From the NCBI GenBank assembly GCA_025531455.1, contig JAMYHL010000014.1:372001-436000 (forward strand): a DNA stretch of 64,000 nucleotides, written 5' to 3'. Made by a program: the position numbers and the translations under genes. The notes beneath the pieces are model-generated. The model saw only the letters and a list, made by a program, of their open reading frames with translations. It made no database searches and was not told where the DNA came from. Positions 1 through 11,289 of this stretch are shown one piece after another. Every line of letters starts with the position of its first letter. The stretch's first letter is position 1. Source of the stretch: Apiotrichum sp. Y4204 (Eukaryota > Basidiomycota > Tremellomycetes > Trichosporonales > Trichosporonaceae).

Positions 1-234
1 TACTGTATGCCGTGATCAACCTGGAAAGCAACAACAGACCTCCCCCGTTGTCCATTACCACGAGACAGCATCTTGAGCGCTTCCTTGCGCTTCCTTGATC
101 CGTGCCCCGCTACACACTTGTAGTGCAAATTAAAAATCTCATGCAATGTACAAGAACGAATCCGCCGCGCTCTTCGCCAAACTCAACGTCGCGCCTCTCG
201 CCTCGGGTGGCATAATTCCTCTCTCATCACACCC

Positions 235-1071
235 TCAAAACTCCTCGGACGCAGCCCACTCGCTGACATCGAACCCGTCCTCCTCGTCCTCCTCCTTCGG
301 GGCCGCGAACGACGTGGCCGGCGAGAAGCCTCCAAAGCCGGCAGTGAACGGCGCCGCGACGGGTCCTGAGCCGGCTCCCACAGGCGCCGGGGCAGGGGCA
401 CGCACCGGCGCGCCAGCCGCACCAACACCACCGGCACCAGCAGTGGGCGACTCGGGGCCAGGCCGCGCCCAGTCCAAAAAGCCCGCGCTGCCGGTGACAG
501 GGTCGATCTCCATGCCGGCGTAGGTCCCCAGGCGGCCGACGGGCGCAGACACCGTCTTGGAGAAGCCACGGGCGGGGAGCCCGCGCGTGGTGCGCGGCAG
601 CGGCGGCGGGGGCATGAGCTGCGTGTCGAACGCGTCCGGCTCTTCTCCCGGGCGCTTTGTGCCGCGCTCCTCGTGTTCGTCCGGAGAGAAATGCGGCCGC
701 CGGTCGTCGGCCAGGTCGAGCGCGTCGACCGTCGCGGCGTACGGCTGGATCTCGCGGGCGCGCAGCGCCTCCTTGCTGATGATCCCCTGCGCAGCGCGGT
801 ACGTGTCCCGCTCGGACATGAAGTGCGGCGAATTGAAGGCCGGGAGCGACTGGGTGGGTACGAGTGGGCGGCCCATGGACACGGCTGCCGTGAGCTGCCG
901 TTCTCTCCAGAAATGAGGGTCTCATCGGTACTCACCCTGGCGGTTCCGCCGGGCGACGTTCTGCAGCGCAGCCTGAACGTCGGCGGGGATACCGTGCTTC
1001 TCGCCGTAAATGTCCGCCGTGGAGAGCTCCGAGGCCGGGCGCGAGCTGCGCTTCGAGTTGGGCGACGACAT
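235..1071 (-). CDS. Small acidic-tailed protein of unknown function, two exons
   Basis: Exons are 936-1071 and 235-884, joined across a 51-nt GTGAGT...CAG intron; the start is the ATG at 1071 and the stop is TGA at 235-237. The product is about 261 aa. It has a basic N-terminal stretch (around residues 40-50, VARRNRQAVSMGR), a proline/glycine/alanine-rich low-complexity middle and a strongly acidic C terminus ending DVSEWAASEEF. I do not recognise it with certainty. The short basic segment followed by a disordered chain and an acidic aromatic tail is loosely like the Spd1/Dif1/Sml1 class of small ribonucleotide-reductase regulators, but that is a weak resemblance and only a guess. Splice joining is supported because the phase-1 donor and acceptor restore one open frame. 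Confidence 0.6.
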
Positions 1072-2149
1072 GTGTGATGATGGTGGTGTCGTTTGGTTCA
1101 GAGGCGTGGGAAGATGCGCGTTGATCGACTGGCAAAGATAGACGGAACGCTGGCAGCGTCGCTGAGGGTGGAAGAGAGATGAGAGATTCGTGAGAGGGTC
1201 TCTGAGCGACCTGATGATGTCGGGAAGAGTGTTTGTTGTGGTTGCTTAGTAGTATCGGCTGCTTGCGGTGAGTAGTGATCAGCAGACCCCGCGCAGGAGA
1301 GAGAGAGAGAGCAAGGCGCGTCCGAACACGGGAATTCAGGAACACAGGCAAGGGAGGGACACAACCCCGTGACGCGTATCGCGTATCGCGGAAGCAAATT
1401 ACACGTGTATATAGCGTGTAAATCACGCCAATCTGCAATCTGCGATCTGCACTCTGGCCGGTGGCCGCGCTGTCTTGGCCAGCTTGGCCTCTTATATTAT
1501 GATCGACAGCCGCGGCGCCGTGCAGGGGGAGCAATTGATAGCCAGCTGGTGCGCACTGGTGCACTGTTGCTGTGCGTCGAACAGTCGCAGCCCTCTTTTG
1601 AGAGAGACACATTTCCCAGTCGTCATTATCATCTCCCTCTCAACCATCCCCCCCATCCCAACCCCCCCACACTCATCCCCGTCGGCAGCGCCGTCGACGC
1701 GCGACGGACACAACTACAGCCACAGGATCCCAGGAGCCAGGAGCAGGCGCAGGGCGTGCGGAGGGATCCGCCGCCTTGCTGTTCCAGACACACACACTCG
1801 CCCGGTATAGGTATCGGATATCGGATCCCGAGGCGACGCAAGCTTCCAGCGTCGAGGTGTCAGCCGTCTCACCAGCTCACCAGCCTTTTCAACATTGACG
1901 CTCGCCGGCTCGAGATACCACACGACGTTGCGTGTCGTGTTGCATCGACCAACCCACACTGCACAGCATACTGCTCACTGGCCACCCGCTCCGCCTGGCT
2001 CTGACTCGGCACCTAGACGCTAGACAGCCCGTCACGCCGCACTGCCGCTAGCTCTAACACTAATCGTCCGTCAACCGTCGTCACCCCCACCTCCATCACT
2101 TACTCGTCCTCCTCATCACACCGTCTCTCCCCTCCTCTTTCCGGGCATA
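1072..2149. promoter_or_regulatory. Divergent intergenic region upstream of AMMECR1 and the unknown small protein
   Basis: Roughly 1.1 kb between two outward-facing genes. It holds pyrimidine-rich stretches (for example around 1620-1680 and 2040-2140, just before the AMMECR1 start) and a TATATTAT-like patch near 1492. No further coding exon is supported; the open frames here are not conserved-looking. Confidence 0.4.
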
Positions 2150-3248
2150 ATGGCCCTCACGCCGTCGTCAACGCCGGGCCTGACCCCCAGCCACACGCCA
2201 AGCGACACTCCGACCCCGAGCACCACCCTCCCGACCACGCCCGCAAACCCCGCCGAGGACATCTGCACCCGCGACCACGCCCTGTACGCCTTTGACTGCC
2301 TGTGCGCATCGCTCGCCGGCCGCGAACATGTCAAGGCGCCGTTCAGCAACGCAAAGGACAAGTTGTGAGTACCACTGCCGAGAGGGTGACTGCGGTCACG
2401 TCATCGGTGGACGTATTTCGCAGTGTTGATTGCGGACACGCCTCGCCTCGGTCAGCGGACAACAGTTGACGGGCACTCGGTGTGGCCACCGCGGTGATCA
2501 CTGCCATCGCCGATGCCGGGCTGTGCTAGGCGTTGCGGCGAGTGGGTGCCTGCGTACTGTTACCTGCACACCGGTGCATATGACCTATGGCCAATGGTAC
2601 ATGGGAACCCCGCACTGTCCCTATCCCTGCTCGCTTCCCACCCACATTCCATCCATCCGATCTTGGTACCTCCCTCGCTTGTCCGCTGACACCAGCGCCC
2701 TCTTCGTGACATGGAACACTGTCCGCGGATCGAAGAAGCCCGCCCTGCGCGGGTGTATCGGCAACTTTTCTCCCATGCGCCTCGACACGGGGATTGCAGA
2801 GTACGCACTCGTCGCCGCGCTCGAGGACCACCGCTTTTCACCCATCAAGGCGGCAGAGCTTCCCTTGCTCTCCGTATCCGTATCCCTACTCACTCCGTTT
2901 ACACCCGTTGCGACGCCGCTGTCGTGGACACCCGGCGTACACGGCATCCACATAACCTTCCCGCACCCGACGACTGGCCGCACCCTCTCCGCCACCTACC
3001 TCCCCGACGTGACCCCGGAACAAGGGTGGACGCGCGAGGAGGCCGTCATTTCGCTCATCCACAAGGCCGGGTACCGCGGCAAGGTCGCCGTCGGCGACGC
3101 GCTCTGGAACTCGATAGCCATGAAGGTCTACGGCAGCGTAAAGGCCAAAGTCTCATTCGAGGAGTACACCGTGTGGGCCAAGGACCACGACGTCGCCGTC
3201 GCCACAAAGTCGGCCGCCGCAGGGCCAGCCGACAGCACCTGGTCGTAG
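2150..3248 (+). CDS. AMMECR1: AMMECR1-domain protein
   Basis: Two exons, 2150-2364 and 2696-3248, give a 255-aa protein. The first ~35 residues are Thr/Pro/Ser-rich and disordered; the AMMECR1 domain follows, with the family hallmark LRGCIG at about residues 89-94, then SVSLLTPF, GVHGIHI and TYLPDV segments in the order seen in human AMMECR1 and archaeal homologues. The intron is 331 nt, long for this genome; the junction restores DKF-ALFVTW, matching the family without a gap. The domain is widespread in archaea and eukaryotes and is suspected to bind nucleotides or act with a radical-SAM partner, but its biochemical role is not settled. Codon 1 sits in a CATAATGG context after a C-rich leader. 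The family call is firm; function is not. Confidence 0.9.
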
Positions 3249-3887
3249 GTATACTGCCCCAGCGGGCGCTCACGCAAAGGGTTCTGGCGCGGCTCGTGGG
3301 CGGGCGGCCGAGTGATTGAGTACGAAGCGGGACGTGGCAGCGTCACTCTATGTGAGGCATGTGATTATGAGCTGTACGCCGTCACCTCGCTTTCCAACAT
3401 ACAACCACCACATGCCCCCCTGCGACAGCCTCCTTCACCGCCTTCTCATAGGCAAGGGACGCGAAGTCTTATCTGTACTCTTTGTACTTCGCTGTTGCTT
3501 ATTTGGTTGTCTTAATGTACATTTATTTATTGATGAGCCTGACTGGGGCAGGAAGCGCGGTGACTATGTTGCTGCTTGAAGTCGCGGCGCCGTCCTCCTC
3601 CTTCCACACCCGTCTTTATCGATCATACCCCCACTTCCCTGTCTTGAACGTCTTCCGTGTCAACTGTCGTTATTCGACATTTGCGTGCTTGAGGGGTGTC
3701 CCGAGATGTTATCCGATCACAGCTGCTGGATAAACAAGTGAGCTGTGCCTGTGGCAAAGCACCTTGTCAGCCGGACCAGCACGAGCAACGAACTGCCACC
3801 CGCGCCCCAACTATCTTTGTGCCCCCAAGCAATGCCTCGCCGAATTAAAACCTCCTGGACACGGCATACATCTAACGGGCGCGGAAC
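3249..3887. other. Convergent intergenic region between AMMECR1 and GET1
   Basis: About 640 nt shared by two 3' ends. It contains TTTATTTATTG-like AT-rich patches near 3523-3533 that could serve 3'-end processing of AMMECR1. I see no gene in it. Confidence 0.4.
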
Positions 3888-4709
3888 CTAGTCGATCGTA
3901 TCCGGCTCGAGCTTGTCCTCCAAAACCTCAACCTTGGCCTGTGGCTGCTGCGGGACGGCAACGGGTACGGCTTCGGGGACGGCGGGGGCGCGCATGGCCT
4001 TGACGTTCGCCTCGAGGGAGACGAGCACGCGCTTGCACACTGTCCCCCACGCAGCGGACGATATCGAGCCTGGCGTGAGTGATGGTTCTATGCGGAGAGG
4101 TCCAATGCTCTGTCGACACCTCTAGCTCCAAACTCACCCCTCGGCGCGGACGGGAATTGCAGGACGTACGCGACCGGAGTCGGGACCCACTCGGCCGGAA
4201 GCCAGAATACCGGCTGGCGGCGGTACCACCACACAAGGGCCAGCTGGGCGCCGGTCGTGCTTACCCAGATGAGGGTGTTGAAGCGCCAGGCGAACGTTGC
4301 GCGTGCCGTCGTGAGGGTCGTGTCTGAGATTAGTATGAGGAAAGGATGGCGTTGAAGGGGTAGAAATATAGAGGGATGTGGGATAATGGAGAACAGAACT
4401 GTCCATCCTCCTCCTTTTCCCTCGATTCAACTCACTAGTCTTCTCGAGATCCGCTAGCCCCTTGTCCAGCTTGCGCTTGAGTTTCGCCCACCTCGCAAAC
4501 TCGTCCTGCGACGACGTGCGCCCAAGCTCGGCCTTGTCTTCGAGGACCTGCGCGCGAAGACGTTTCTGGTCGCGGGCAGCGGGGCCGAGGACGACGGACG
4601 AGTACAGCGCAAACGCGGCGTCCTGCAGAACAGACTTGCCAACCCACGCAACGACCTGCGTGAGGAGGACGAGGAGGAAGATTATGAGGGCGAGGTTTGG
4701 GTCTGCCAT
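3888..4709 (-). CDS. GET1: GET1/WRB-type receptor subunit for tail-anchored protein insertion
   Basis: Three exons, 4436-4709, 4138-4323 and 3888-4069, encode 213 aa. The N terminus is a membrane helix (residues ~6-27, ALIIFLLVLLTQVVAWV), followed by a charged coiled coil (~40-92) and two further hydrophobic segments bearing the family pattern WYRRQPVFWLP and FPSAPRGSIS, as in yeast Get1 and human WRB. Get1 with Get2 forms the ER receptor that takes tail-anchored proteins from the Get3 ATPase; the coiled coil is the Get3-binding element. The C terminus (after ~residue 175) is hydrophilic, Val/Pro/Gln-rich. Introns are 112 and 68 nt, both phase 1. It is divergent from DSN1, 442 nt away. Confidence 0.88.
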
Positions 4710-5151
4710 CGTGGGGATGAGTGGGGTTGAAGATTGAGATTGACGATGGTCATGAGTAGTTGAGTGACGACGTCAGGCCAAAGTCGAGAAGTGGAGGCCG
4801 AGGATCCGAGGAGGCGGCGGAATGTTCCACGGACAGGACGCGTGGTATTATTTGAGTTTGTATTTTTCAGATAATTATCCCAGATATCTGACAGTATTTT
4901 TGGTTCCGCTCGCGCGCTCGCGGGGTGGCGTGCACGCGATAATGGAATGGGAATGTTTGGGACACAAACAAGACTCTCTGGGTCGAGCTCGAGCATCAAT
5001 CAATCTCACAACCCACAACAACACCCATCTCACAACAACAACATCCATCCACCATCTGCTGCCGCCCCGGCCGGCCCCCCCAGCACCACACACCGACATC
5101 CACACCCATCCATGGCAGCACACTAGATACCCATCCATCCACAGCGCACAC
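4710..5151. promoter_or_regulatory. GET1-DSN1 divergent promoter region
   Basis: 442 nt between start codons facing away from each other. It includes an AT-rich centre (about 4845-4905) and a run of ACAACAACA/CATCCATCC-type sequence just before the DSN1 start. No gene seen. Confidence 0.4.
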
Positions 5152-6894
5152 ATGTCCCAGCCGCGACCGGGGAGCAGCAGCAGTAGTCGGAGTCGGGCGA
5201 ACGGGGCGGAGCGGGGAGCAGAGCGGAAACGAGCAGGCGCCAAGGGCGAGGGGGAAAGCATGCCGGAGCGGAAAAAGGCGCGGACAGAGGTAGGAATTTA
5301 GTGTACTTGACAAAGCTGACAGCAGAAGAAACGAACAAGTACGCATCCGCCTCATGCCGCATCACTGACGACAGAATCGTTTAGGCCACTGCCGATAGAC
5401 GAGCGCGACGACGAGATGGATCCGGGGGACCTCCCGCCGCCGCCGTCGACAGTGAAGATTGCACGATTGCGGGACCCGGATGCGCGCGCACGGGCGATAC
5501 AGTCGCCAGCTCCACAACGCGGCGGCGCTCCGCTGTTTGCGTCGGATTCAGAGGACGACGACAGGCCATCAACGCGGGTTGATAGCCTGTTCACGCCAAA
5601 AGCACCACAAGCGGTGCCGCACCTTCTCTTCCGGCCGATCGCACGGCCGAGACCCAGTGCCGCCCCACCGCCGTCGCCTGGCGTTCCCCCGCCGCCGAGC
5701 GAGAAGCGGCGCGCACGGAAGAGCAGACTGAACGAGAATGTGTTCGACAGCGTCGTGCCCCTCCCGATAACGGACACGCCGGTGATCAACAAGAACCGCC
5801 AGCTGCGGCACGAAGTCGAGCGGCGGAGCTCATTCGGCATGCGCGGGCAGCGCGCGTCGTCGAGTTTTGGCCGCGGAGAGCCGAGTGTGCCCCACAGCAG
5901 CGTGTCGGCAGCTGCGTTCTACAAGCACATCCCCGTCGACCAGCCGGAGCCCATAAAGGCGCGTTGGCTCATCTCGTGGTGTGCAAAGCGGGCACTTGAG
6001 GAGCGTCTCAACGCTTCGAAGGGGAAGCAAAAATCTGGGCCGCCAGACGAGGTGGACAAGCTCCTCTCAGATGTGGTCGACAGCTTTGTGACTAATGTTG
6101 CCAAGGGCAATGTCGATACGAATGTCTTTGGAGTTCCGGTGAGTTGCATCTATCAGTTCGTCAACTCACATCAGGGCGCACCTACATCCACGATCTCCGT
6201 CCGGCCGCATCCGCGCAACGTCGACAACCGCGCTACGCTGGAGAAGGAGAATACGATCATCCGGCGGATGCGTGCCGAGGACCGCGACTGGAACCGGATC
6301 GCGGCCAAGACGAACGACCTGCAGGCGATGACATTAGACGCGACAAGCTCGCGCCGACTCGTATGCCCGCCACCGGACATGAAGGAGGCGGCCGAGTGGT
6401 TCCAGCAGGCGATGCGGCTGGCCGACGAGGCAGCAACAGCGAAGGGCAAGGACATTGGCACGACGGGCAACTTTGGCGAGGTCGAGTTTCGCGTCGACAT
6501 GCTCAACCAGACCGCACACCAGATGCACCAGTACGTGCACCAGTCTCGACGATTTCTCGACGGCATCTTCTCGTCTCTCACGGCGGACCTGCGCGCTCGC
6601 GAGGGCATCACCGAGGCAATACCTGCCGACGACGCCGAGGACCCCGACGCCTCGATCTTCCTGGCATCCGCTGCTGGGCCATCACGCACCCGCGCCGACC
6701 CCATGCAGATGCTCCGCGCCCTCGCCGTGGCCGACAGCAAGCAGCAGAGCGCCGAGGCAGTCGCGAGGGCCGCTGCCGTGTCGGTTGCCCCGGCCGTCGC
6801 CGCGCGAACCCAGGCACAGACGCCCCGCCGCACCGGCACGTCGCAGACTCCCCGGCGGGCAAGCGTATACGGCAAGGGCACGCCGCGGCGGTAG
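5152..6894 (+). CDS. DSN1: Kinetochore MIND complex subunit Dsn1/Mis13
   Basis: Four exons: 5152-5289, 5326-5338 (a 13-nt microexon), 5375-6138 and 6175-6894, giving 544 aa. All three introns are 36 nt; the last keeps the frame open if retained. The first ~150 residues are disordered, with an Asp/Glu patch and proline runs; the Mis13/Dsn1 region begins around residue 175 with ARWLISWCAKRALEERL, followed by a helical, coiled-coil-like part (LEKENTIIRRMRAEDRDWN, then VDMLNQTAHQMHQYVHQSRR). The tail is Thr/Arg/Pro-rich. Dsn1 belongs to the Mis12/MIND complex that bridges inner kinetochore and Ndc80. The KRRS/RRSSF sites near residue 140 look like Aurora-type basic-Ser motifs, which in other species regulate CENP-C binding; that part is inference. 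Confidence 0.78.
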
Positions 6895-7460
6895 AGTGTA
6901 GTTTCTGTATCATCCTTTCGTATTTTCGCTCTTCCTTATTATTCTCCTTCAGGTGTGCTTTTGATGTCATCTTTCTTGTCATGTTCTAGAATATACAAGC
7001 CTGGGAAGGCGGGTGGTGTTACTGTGGCTCCGTCTCGGGGGGCGGGGCAACTACGGATGAAGCTGAGGCCGGCTCCTGGAGTGTTGAATGAACCCACCAG
7101 GTTGTGAACATCGGCTCGGTCCACACCGCCGTTTGCCACCCCACATACTATCGTCCCAGATCGCAGATATCGCAGTCATCTGCTCCCGTCCCATCCACCC
7201 AGGACATGCTTTGCATCAAGCACCTAAGAATAGCAGCTGGGGAGCTTGGAACTAAGGTCTCCATCTTCATCCACATCCACCACCTCTCATCTCTCCACAT
7301 TTCTCCTCCTCGCCATCCGCACGCCATGACACCCCGGGGCACAGCGTAAACGCGTAACAGCATCGCCGAACCTCAAGCGTATCGCGTCTCACTTACAGCC
7401 CACAAACAAAGACATCGCCCAAGTCTCCCATCTCCCCTTCTCTTGCCCTCCTCGGTCGGC
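6895..7460. promoter_or_regulatory. DSN1 3' region and promoter of the seven-helix protein
   Basis: 566 nt between two plus-strand genes. Starts with a T-rich stretch (6900-6990) that fits a 3' UTR, and ends in a pyrimidine-rich leader (7260-7445). No coding exon supported. Confidence 0.4.
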
Positions 7461-9830
7461 ATGGCGACAGCCACCTTGACCACCGCGCTGGGGATCCTCG
7501 CGGCCTCGGTCCCGATGTCCGTCGCGGCCGCGGCTGAGACGGTGTCGACGGCCACGGTCGGCGGGACGCCCATGTCGCTCAGCATGATCCCCGAACCCAC
7601 CGTCGCGCGCATGGTCCCCGATCCGTACCTCGAGTTCCAGCCGCCATTCTCATACTCCCTCCCCATCCAGATCCTCGTTAGCGGCATCACGCTTACGCTG
7701 CTTGTCGTCCTGCTTATCCACCTGCTATGTGAGTATGCCCAGGGAACGCAGAATGGGACGCGGGACTTGAGAGATGTCGAAGGCTTTCATCTCCTTCCCT
7801 GCTCGTGCGCGTTCTGTCTTTTCCCATCCTCACCCGCTTACACGCAGTCACTGCGCAGTACCACTACCCTCTCGCGCCGCTCAACTACTGCCTCCAGCTC
7901 TCATCCATCATCACTGTCCTCATCGGCGCGACGGTCCGTATAGGCGTCATCCTTGAGCACTGCCACGAAACAGCCGACCACTGGCCGTACGATCTAGAAT
8001 ACGTCGCGGTCAAGGTGCCCAAGGCGGACTGGACGGCAGGCGAGGAGGGCGCGTGGTATCTCCTCCAGGCCATCTGCAATGGTTTGGCTAATGTGGGTGG
8101 AAGATACGTTGACAACCCATTGAACACTCACTGACGGCAGCTTACCCACATCCAGTTCCTCACCCTGCTGTACCCCTCGCGCATCGAGGCGCGCCTCATC
8201 TTCTTCATGCTCGGTGAGCTACAGTTCCATGCGGTAGCTGATCCCAGGCCCCCTGGCCATCGCCTCCTCTGCCCTCTTCTTCTTCGACCTCTCCGACCAC
8301 CGCAATGTTGTGGATCTCGGCGACGCGATCCGCAACGTCTTCTCCTCATGTCTTCTCCTCATCTTCACCCTTTCGCTCTGTATCTGGGGCTTTCTCGTGA
8401 ACCGCAACCGTGCGTGGCGCCTGGATGGCGGCACGGGGGTGTTCGGCATGGGTGCCCTGGGTTTGGCATTCGCGACGACCGCCTCGTCCTTTGTGGCCAT
8501 CAAGGAAGAGTATATTGATTGGCTGCAACACCTCATCTGGGCCGCTGTCCTTTGGCAGACATGGCTCGGCTGGTGGTGGTGGGTCGGAGCGGGCATGGGT
8601 ATCGGTGAGGTTGAGGACATCATGGAGCGCGCCATCCGCAAGAGGCGCAAGGCGGCACGCCGCGCGCACCGTCGGCAGGTCATTGAGGATAATGACACGC
8701 GGCGCCAGACCCCCGGCCCGGGAACTGGGGGTAACACGATGGCGGGGCGCGTCAAGATGGGCGCGAACAACGCCGTCTCGGGCCTCACCACGGGCCTCGC
8801 GCACCTCCTCCCGAACGGATCGCACCACTCCAACTCGGGATCCGGTGGCGTCGGTGGCGGAGGGGTCCGGCGCCGCCCTGTGCGCATCGCCGCCCCTCGC
8901 GACGAGGAGGAAGGCGTCCACGCGAACGAGGAGATTGAGCGCGGGTCGCTGCGCCTCGTCGAGCCAGCAGTAGTCCACGCCCAAACGGAAGACAACGGCT
9001 CTGGTGCGGGCCGCCAGCCTCCGAGCTCAAACTCGGAGACATCAAGTACCTCGCAGACGCCGTCACTGCACGCGCCGCGTACCGCGGGTGAACTCCTCGC
9101 CTTCCCTGTAACCTATTGTCAGGTGTACTTCCGTCGCCTGCGGCACGCGCACGAGGAGGCGGCACGGAAGCGCGCAGTCGAGCAGGCCGAGCGCCGCGCG
9201 CGTGTACCCACCATCGCGGGCGTGGCCCCAGAGGACGGGTGGGGTCTGGGCCAGTATGGCGTGCACGAGCATGCGGAGAGCACGCGGCGGCTACAGGAGG
9301 CGGACCGGCGGCTGCGCGCCGGCCAGCTGTTGGACAAGGACGACACGGACGTGGATGACGGAGACGGCGGCGACGGCGATGTGGATGTCGACGGCGACAG
9401 GACGACGCACTCGGACCACTCGGAGCACTCGCACCATGACGAGGAGCCGAGCACACCCCGTCCGACGTCGTCGTACCGCCGCCACTCGTCGCGCGATCGT
9501 GATCGCGACGGGCGGCGGAGCACATCACGGCGGCGGAGCACATCACGCCGTGCATCGCCTGATCGCGAAGCGGACCGGCGCGCGTCCCGCAGTTCCCGCG
9601 TGTCGCGTACTTCCCGCCGTGACCGTGACCGGGGCCGAGAACGAGAACGAGAACGTGATTGCGACTGTGAGCCCCCCGCCCGCCGGGACGACGAGGAGTG
9701 GGAGGACGTGTTCTCCTCCGAGGACGAGGGCCGCACGGAGCGTCCCCGCCCCGCCCGCCCGCCAACTGCCGGATGGAGCTGGTGGGGCCCGCTGCGCGAC
9801 TGGCGGCTGGAGGACCGCAGCCATTTCTGA
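7461..9830 (+). CDS. Seven-helix membrane protein with long charged cytosolic tail (possible PalH/Rra1-like sensor)
   Basis: Exons 7461-7728, 7848-8092, 8141-8213 and 8248-9830 give 722 aa; introns are 119, 48 and 34 nt. The first ~25 residues are a signal-peptide-like Ala/Val-rich segment. Seven hydrophobic segments follow (roughly residues 68-90, 101-125, 155-183, 189-210, 224-249, 260-284, 289-312), including a WLGWWWWVG end to helix 7. The remaining ~400 residues are hydrophilic: Gly/Ser-rich, then Asp/His-rich (DDGDGGDGDVDVDGD), then Arg/Ser/Asp repeats near 590-670, ending acidic and Trp-rich. This layout is that of the fungal alkaline-pH sensors PalH/Rim21 and of Cryptococcus Rra1, whose charged tail is functional. 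The link rests on topology, not on aligned motifs, so treat the pH-sensor role as a hypothesis. Confidence 0.72.
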
Positions 9831-10540
9831 GCATCTTCCGACGTAGATGGTGTTGTATCCTTGTATTATGGACGTGTGACGCTTGCTGTCGGCGTGGCTG
9901 TCGACAGGTGGAACTGACATTTTAACTGTTGAGGTTGACTTGGGTTTTCATGTTGGTAGGTGTACATACTAACCCCCGCGTCCCGACGATTAAGTCCAGT
10001 ACCGGCCGTCTACCGACCACAGGTCGCAACATCCTGACCACCATCCTCACGGTGCCGAAATGCCAGAACGACACGGACCGCAATGCCAAATGGCCAGGTA
10101 AAGACCATGAATGCACTGGGACCATTTCACATCAAGTCTACAGGGAACCAAGACTGAAGTCAGCCCAGGCCCCGATCGATGGCGAGGGCGGGCATCTTCA
10201 TTGTACAGTATCGATCCGTGATATCCGCTCATGCAGTACCCGCAACAGACGTCGGCAACGTCGCCGAGTCGCACTACCGCAGTGCGGGACAACTCGTCAC
10301 TCCCACTCGTGTCGGCATGACTGCGAATGAAACCACGGACGACCGGAATGCGGCCAATCTTGGATCATTTCCTGTCCAAGAACTGGAACCCAGAGCCTAG
10401 GCCATCCATCGGGATCTCCTGATTCCTCGCCCCTCGCTCCTGCTTCCTCCGCTCCTCGCCACTCACTCCACGCTCCTCCCTCCTCGCTCCTCACTCCTCG
10501 CTGCTCGCCGCAGCGCACCCCCCCGAATCTCCTCCCCAGT
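9831..10540. other. Intergenic region before the tRNA cluster
   Basis: 710 nt. Ends in a strongly repetitive pyrimidine tract (10430-10515) made of CTCCTCGCTCCTCACTCC-like units immediately upstream of the first tRNA-Val. No gene seen. Confidence 0.4.
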
Positions 10541-10628
10541 GGCGATTTAGCTCAGTTGGTTAGAGCGCATGCTTAACACTCGAACAGCGTTACGCATGAG
10601 GTCGGCGGTTCGACCCCGCCAAACGTCA
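10541..10628 (+). tRNA. tRNA-Val(AAC), copy 1, with 14-nt intron
   Basis: D arm GCTC/GAGC, anticodon stem CATGC/GCATG (10568-10572 with 10594-10598), T arm GGCGG/CCGCC with TTCGACC loop. Anticodon AAC is at 10575-10577; a 14-nt intron (10579-10592) interrupts the loop after position 37. Internal A box (TAGCTCAGTTGG) and B box (GGTTCGACCCC) are intact. The acceptor stem pairs apart from one A-A mismatch and one G-U. Confidence 0.8.
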
Positions 10629-11289
10629 GCAGCGGCTTGTGATTGATCGCGAGCAGTACCTTTTTCTTTTTCGTTATTGCGCATGGAGGGCCCGGGGCCC
10701 GGGAACTGGTCTCGAGTCTCTGGATCTCTGGCCTTTGATGAGAGGGTGTGGTGGATTCAGAGCTATGAGCTAGATTCCGGGTTCCGATCGGATGGCCGCG
10801 TCGCGATAATCGTGGCGCCACCATTTCGCCGAGGACTACAGCAGGATACGGATGTACGCCCAGCTCCTTCAGCTATACGATGCGCCAGACGGTGTTGGGC
10901 ACGCCTGGGCGCGCGTTACTATCGGACTATCGGAGAATCCCGTTGGAGAAGGAAACAGACTGAGGGAGCGAGGGCTGAGCTCGTATCCACCATTGGTATG
11001 ACACCCATCGCGAACCGCCGCTCGATCTTGGGATTTTGGGACCAAACATGACCAAGGGGTTGCCACACGTTCAGCCTTTGAGTCACGGTCAGTCATCATC
11101 AGCCTCCCATCTGCATCCTCCCCTCTGATTCTTGTTCCCCTTAGCGTTAGCCGTTCCCCCCCAATCTCCATCTCCTCTCAGCCATCTGAATCTCGATATA
11201 GAAGCTCTCCGCCCGCTCCGCACCCTCCGCACCCTCTGCATCCCAACGCCCAGCCGGCGCCGGAGATCTCGCCGAATCCCTCACCCGTC
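10629..11289. other. Spacer between the two tRNA-Val genes
   Basis: 661 nt with the Pol III terminator at its left end and a C-rich, CTCCGCACCCTCCGCACC-like stretch (11207-11240) at its right end. No gene seen. Confidence 0.4.
10661..10665 (+). terminator. Pol III terminator of tRNA-Val copy 1
   Basis: T5 run 33 nt after the tRNA, followed at once by a second T5 run (10667-10671). Confidence 0.65.

Noticed and set aside
183..935. Long minus-strand frame overlapping the first gene in another phase
   Set aside because: It begins at the GTG of the splice donor and reads as Arg/Ser/Pro-rich shadow sequence; the frame joined to exon 1 by splicing is the plausible one.
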